In this document: positions 62,056 through 64,000 of the stretch, in pieces | Layout of the letters: the number at the start of each line of letters is the position of its first letter | Position numbering within the stretch: the first letter of the stretch is position 1 | Assembly (NCBI RefSeq): GCF_026168105.1 | Contig: NZ_LBMW01000004.1 | Location: 62,001 to 126,000, forward strand | Length of the DNA stretch: 64,000 bases | Source: Streptomyces hygroscopicus | GTDB lineage: Bacteria > Actinomycetota > Actinomycetes > Streptomycetales > Streptomycetaceae | Reading direction: 5' to 3' | The notes under the pieces: generated by a model | Database searches by the model: none | Seen by the model: the letters and a program-made list of their open reading frames with translations, nothing else | What the model was told of the DNA's origin: nothing | Translations under genes and position numbers: made by a program

Positions 62056-62520
62056 GGCAGGCGCCAGTCCACCGGCTGCGCGCCCTGCCTGACCAGCAGG
62101 TCGTTGGCCCGGCTGAACGGGCGTGAGCCGAGGGATCCCCGGTCCGCCGACATCGGGGACGGATGCGCGGACTCGACCGACGGCAGATCACCCAGCAGGG
62201 GCCGCAGATTGCGGGCGTCGCGGCCCCACAGGATGGACACCAGCGCCGTGCCGCGCGCGGCCAGCGCCCGGATCGCCTGCTCGGTGACCTTCTCCCAGCC
62301 CTTGCCCCGGTGTGCTGCGGGACGCCGTGGGGCCGTGGTGAGCGCTCTGTTGAGCAGCAGCACACCCTGTTGGGTCCATGGGGTGAGATCGCCGCTGGAC
62401 GGCTGAGGCAGTCTCAGGTCGGTGTTCGGCTCCCGGAAGATGTTGATCAGGCTGCCCGGCAGTGGGCGTACCTCCGGGGCGACCGAGAACGACAGTCCCA
62501 CCGCGTGTACGGGAGTTTCG
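62052..62520 (-). pseudogene. uracil-DNA glycosylase copy 1, 5-prime truncated
   Basis: The C-terminal two-thirds of a UDG are intact in one frame: [59 protein letters not shown], the uracil-loop motif [11 protein letters not shown] and the usual end [11 protein letters not shown]. The N-terminal third with the catalytic GQDPYP motif is missing, and upstream of about 62515 the frame reads into unrelated sequence. A change of FFGSRPFS to SLGSRPFS also suggests lost constraint. It faces the complete copy 240 bp away. Confidence 0.88.
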
Positions 62521-62558
62521 AGATCCGGGTATCGGCGGCGAGAGGCTGGCAAGGTGCG

Positions 62559-62672
62559 ATGACCATGGCGGAGTGGCTTGATCACTGGATGCAACGGGCT
62601 CCCCTCCTTCCCGGCGACCGGCTGCGCGAGCTGCTGGATCGGCTCGATGACCTTGATGAGGAGGAAGAGTAG
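62559..62672 (+). CDS. possible 37-aa acidic peptide between the ung copies
   Basis: AAGG lies 5 nt before an ATG opening [20 protein letters not shown] and ending in EEEE. The composition (Trp, Leu, Arg, acidic tail) looks protein-like and the segment ERAPxLPxDRxRExL-like pattern occurs in small actinobacterial proteins. It could equally be the remains of the DNA that replaced the start of ung copy 1. Low confidence. Confidence 0.3.
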   Translation: MTMAEWLDHWMQRAPLLPGDRLRELLDRLDDLDEEEE

Positions 62673-62750
62673 CGTCGAGGGCGGCATCCGCGCGTTAGGG
62701 GCTTCCGTGTTTGTGCGGGACCCCGGTGTGTGCCAGTAGGGTGACGCGTT

Positions 62751-63428
62751 GTGGCACCACGACCCTTGCATGAACTTGTTGAAGCAGGCTGGGCGAAGGC
62801 TCTTGAACCTGCGGCCGAACGTATCGCCGCGATGGGGGACTTCCTGCGGGCCGAGATAGCGGCCGGCCGGACCTACCTTCCGTCCGGGGCGAATGTCCTG
62901 CGGGCCTTCCAGCAGCCGTTCGACGACGTCCGTGTCCTGATCGTCGGCCAGGATCCCTATCCCACGCCCGGGATGGCCATCGGGTTGAGCTTCGCGGTCT
63001 CGCCGGAGGTGCGTTCGCTGCCGGGCAGTCTGGAGAACATCTTCCGGGAGATGCACTCCGACCTCGGGCTGCCCAGGCCGTCGAACGGGGATCTGACGCC
63101 GTGGACGGAGCAGGGTGTGCTGTTGCTCAACCGGGCGCTGACCACGGCGCCGCGCAGTCCGGGGGCGCACCGGGGCAAGGGCTGGGAGGAGGTCACCGAG
63201 CAGGCGATCCGGGCGCTGGCGGCCCGCGGCAAGCCGCTGGTGTCCATCCTGTGGGGCCGCGACGCCCGCAACCTGCGCCCGCTGCTGGGTGATCTGCCGG
63301 CGATTGAGTCCGCGCATCCGTCTCCGATGTCGGCGGACCGGGGATTCTTCGGTTCGCGTCCGTTCAGCCGGGCCAACGACCTGCTGGTCAGGCAGGGCGC
63401 GCAGCCGGTGGACTGGCGACTGCCGTAA
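62751..63428 (+). CDS. ung: uracil-DNA glycosylase (complete copy)
   Basis: A 225-residue family 1 UDG that removes uracil from DNA at the start of base excision repair. All motifs are present: catalytic water-activating GQDPYPTP near residue 66, the uracil-stacking [25 protein letters not shown] and the minor-groove loop HPSPMS. GTG start ([10 protein letters not shown]) with TAGGGT-like -10 sequence about 20 bp upstream. About 470 bp of its 3-prime part are nearly identical to the truncated copy on the opposite strand. Confidence 0.97.
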   Translation: MAPRPLHELVEAGWAKALEPAAERIAAMGDFLRAEIAAGRTYLPSGANVLRAFQQPFDDVRVLIVGQDPYPTPGMAIGLSFAVSPEVRSLPGSLENIFREMHSDLGLPRPSNGDLTPWTEQGVLLLNRALTTAPRSPGAHRGKGWEEVTEQAIRALAARGKPLVSILWGRDARNLRPLLGDLPAIESAHPSPMSADRGFFGSRPFSRANDLLVRQGAQPVDWRLP

Positions 63429-63468
63429 CGCCACGGTCGCCGCCGCGTCCGGATCGCTTCGGCGATGT

Positions 63469-63493
63469 ACCAGCAGGTTCTTGGTCTGCTGGT
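63469..63493. terminator. hairpin after ung
   Basis: ACCAGCAG and CTGCTGGT form a perfect 8-bp stem with a 9-nt loop 40 bp after the ung stop. No U-tract. It may end ung transcription before the convergent metallophosphoesterase. The remaining 180 bp to that gene show nothing I can support. Confidence 0.45.
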
Positions 63494-63670
63494 GGTACAG
63501 GCCTTCCGCGTCGTTGACCTGCGTAAGACGTGGCCACGTACGACTCGTTGGAGCCGTCGGCCCGGGAGTGGTCCGGATCTTGTCTTCAGCAAGACGGGCC
63601 TGGTCGTGTGTCGACGCCGCACCCCTCGGCTCGTGGACTGCTCCAAGCGGATGTGTTGGCCCGCCCAGTG

Positions 63671-64000
63671 CTACATCGAGGTGGGCAGGTGCGGGGAGCG
63701 GAGCACGAGCAGGGTGATCTCGCTGGGAGCGAAGACGCGGAACGGCGGGCCCCAGAAGCCGGTGCCGCGGCTGGTGTAGAGGAGGGTGCGGGGGCCGTGG
63801 TGGCTGAGGCCGGCGACGGCGGGCTGGTCGATGCGGACCAGGTGGTGGAAGGGCCAGATCTGGCCGCCGTGGGTGTGGCCGGAGAGTTGGAGGTCGATGC
63901 CGGCGGCTGCCGCCCGGTCGATGAACTTGGGCTGGTGTGCCAGGAGCAGGACGGGTAGGTCGGGATCGGCGCCGTCCAGGGCTCCGGCGAGATGGGCGCG
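63671..64000 (-). CDS. calcineurin-like metallophosphoesterase, C-terminal part (cut by window edge)
   Basis: The minus strand is open for 109 codons from the right edge to a TAG. It encodes the end of a YkuE/YaeI-type phosphoesterase: [20 protein letters not shown], the metal-binding [29 protein letters not shown] and [11 protein letters not shown]. The GHTHGGQ motif supplies two metal-ligand histidines. Relatives are membrane-linked phosphodiesterases with an N-terminal TM region, which lies outside the window. It is convergent with ung. Confidence 0.92.
   Translation of the reverse strand, partial: RAHLAGALDGADPDLPVLLLAHQPKFIDRAAAAGIDLQLSGHTHGGQIWPFHHLVRIDQPAVAGLSHHGPRTLLYTSRGTGFWGPPFRVFAPSEITLLVLRSPHLPTSM

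Noticed and set aside
62052..63434. 460-aa minus-strand frame joining both ung copies
   Set aside because: Its first two-thirds are antisense to the complete ung; only the last 155 residues are a true ung remnant.

Overview
The window is high-GC actinobacterial DNA, almost certainly from a Streptomyces chromosome. The evidence is the third-position GC bias, purine-rich ribosome binding sites before ATG or GTG starts, 4-nt ATGA overlaps between operon genes, a complete conservon (cvnABCD), a Tat-exported PGRP-type amidase, and many Streptomyces-type small proteins. About 58 coding regions can be supported. I see no rRNA, tRNA, CRISPR array, insertion sequence or phage module, so this reads as ordinary chromosome with several decayed genes rather than an island.

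Layout. 0-8.8 kb: partial GAF-type regulator, secreted amidase, divergent xylose module (xylB and a ROK regulator against xylA) with a XylR-like inverted repeat between them, two small proteins, a secreted esterase and a hypothetical protein. 8.8-18.7 kb: MpaB-type oxygenase, a hydrolase remnant running head-on into a methyltransferase, an MHYT membrane sensor, conservon cvnABCD, an F420/FMN oxidoreductase, a second Roadblock protein and a poly-glycine DUF6397-like protein. 18.7-28 kb: thioesterase II, a DUF3516 helicase, a DUF457 membrane protein, zinc-free ribosomal protein L31, an acidic DUF5709 protein and a strongly asymmetric ABC exporter pair. 28-35.5 kb: an L,D-transpeptidase-like lipoprotein, secreted PNGase A, a MarR/ABC exporter pair with a shared operator, MltG and a flavin monooxygenase.

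35.5-45.4 kb: an ssuB remnant, YjbQ, an eda-kdgK deletion-fusion pseudogene, TetR with two identical palindromes facing a PaoABC-like molybdenum aldehyde oxidoreductase operon with xdhC, and a GH15 hydrolase. 45.7-53.9 kb: a respiratory block with an SDR, cydAB, a small membrane protein, an orphan qcrB and a convergent ctaD-ctaF pair. No subunits II/III and no qcrA/qcrC are present here. 54-64 kb: DUF5997 with a divergent LysR-like effector-domain protein, a carboxyltransferase remnant, a HAD phosphatase, AsnC facing a FUSC transporter, a lactonase, a CbiX-like protein lacking the chelatase motif, a BadF-type kinase, and two ung copies in inverted orientation (one truncated). The right edge cuts a metallophosphoesterase.

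The most informative themes are predicted operators between divergent genes (xylA/xylB, MarR/ABC, TetR/oxidoreductase, AsnC/FUSC), five gene remnants recording deletions and frameshifts, the doubled Roadblock signalling module, the ABC pair with one apparently dead ATP site, and the split terminal-oxidase cluster. No wholly new system could be proven from sequence alone. All family assignments are from reading motifs, not from database searches.
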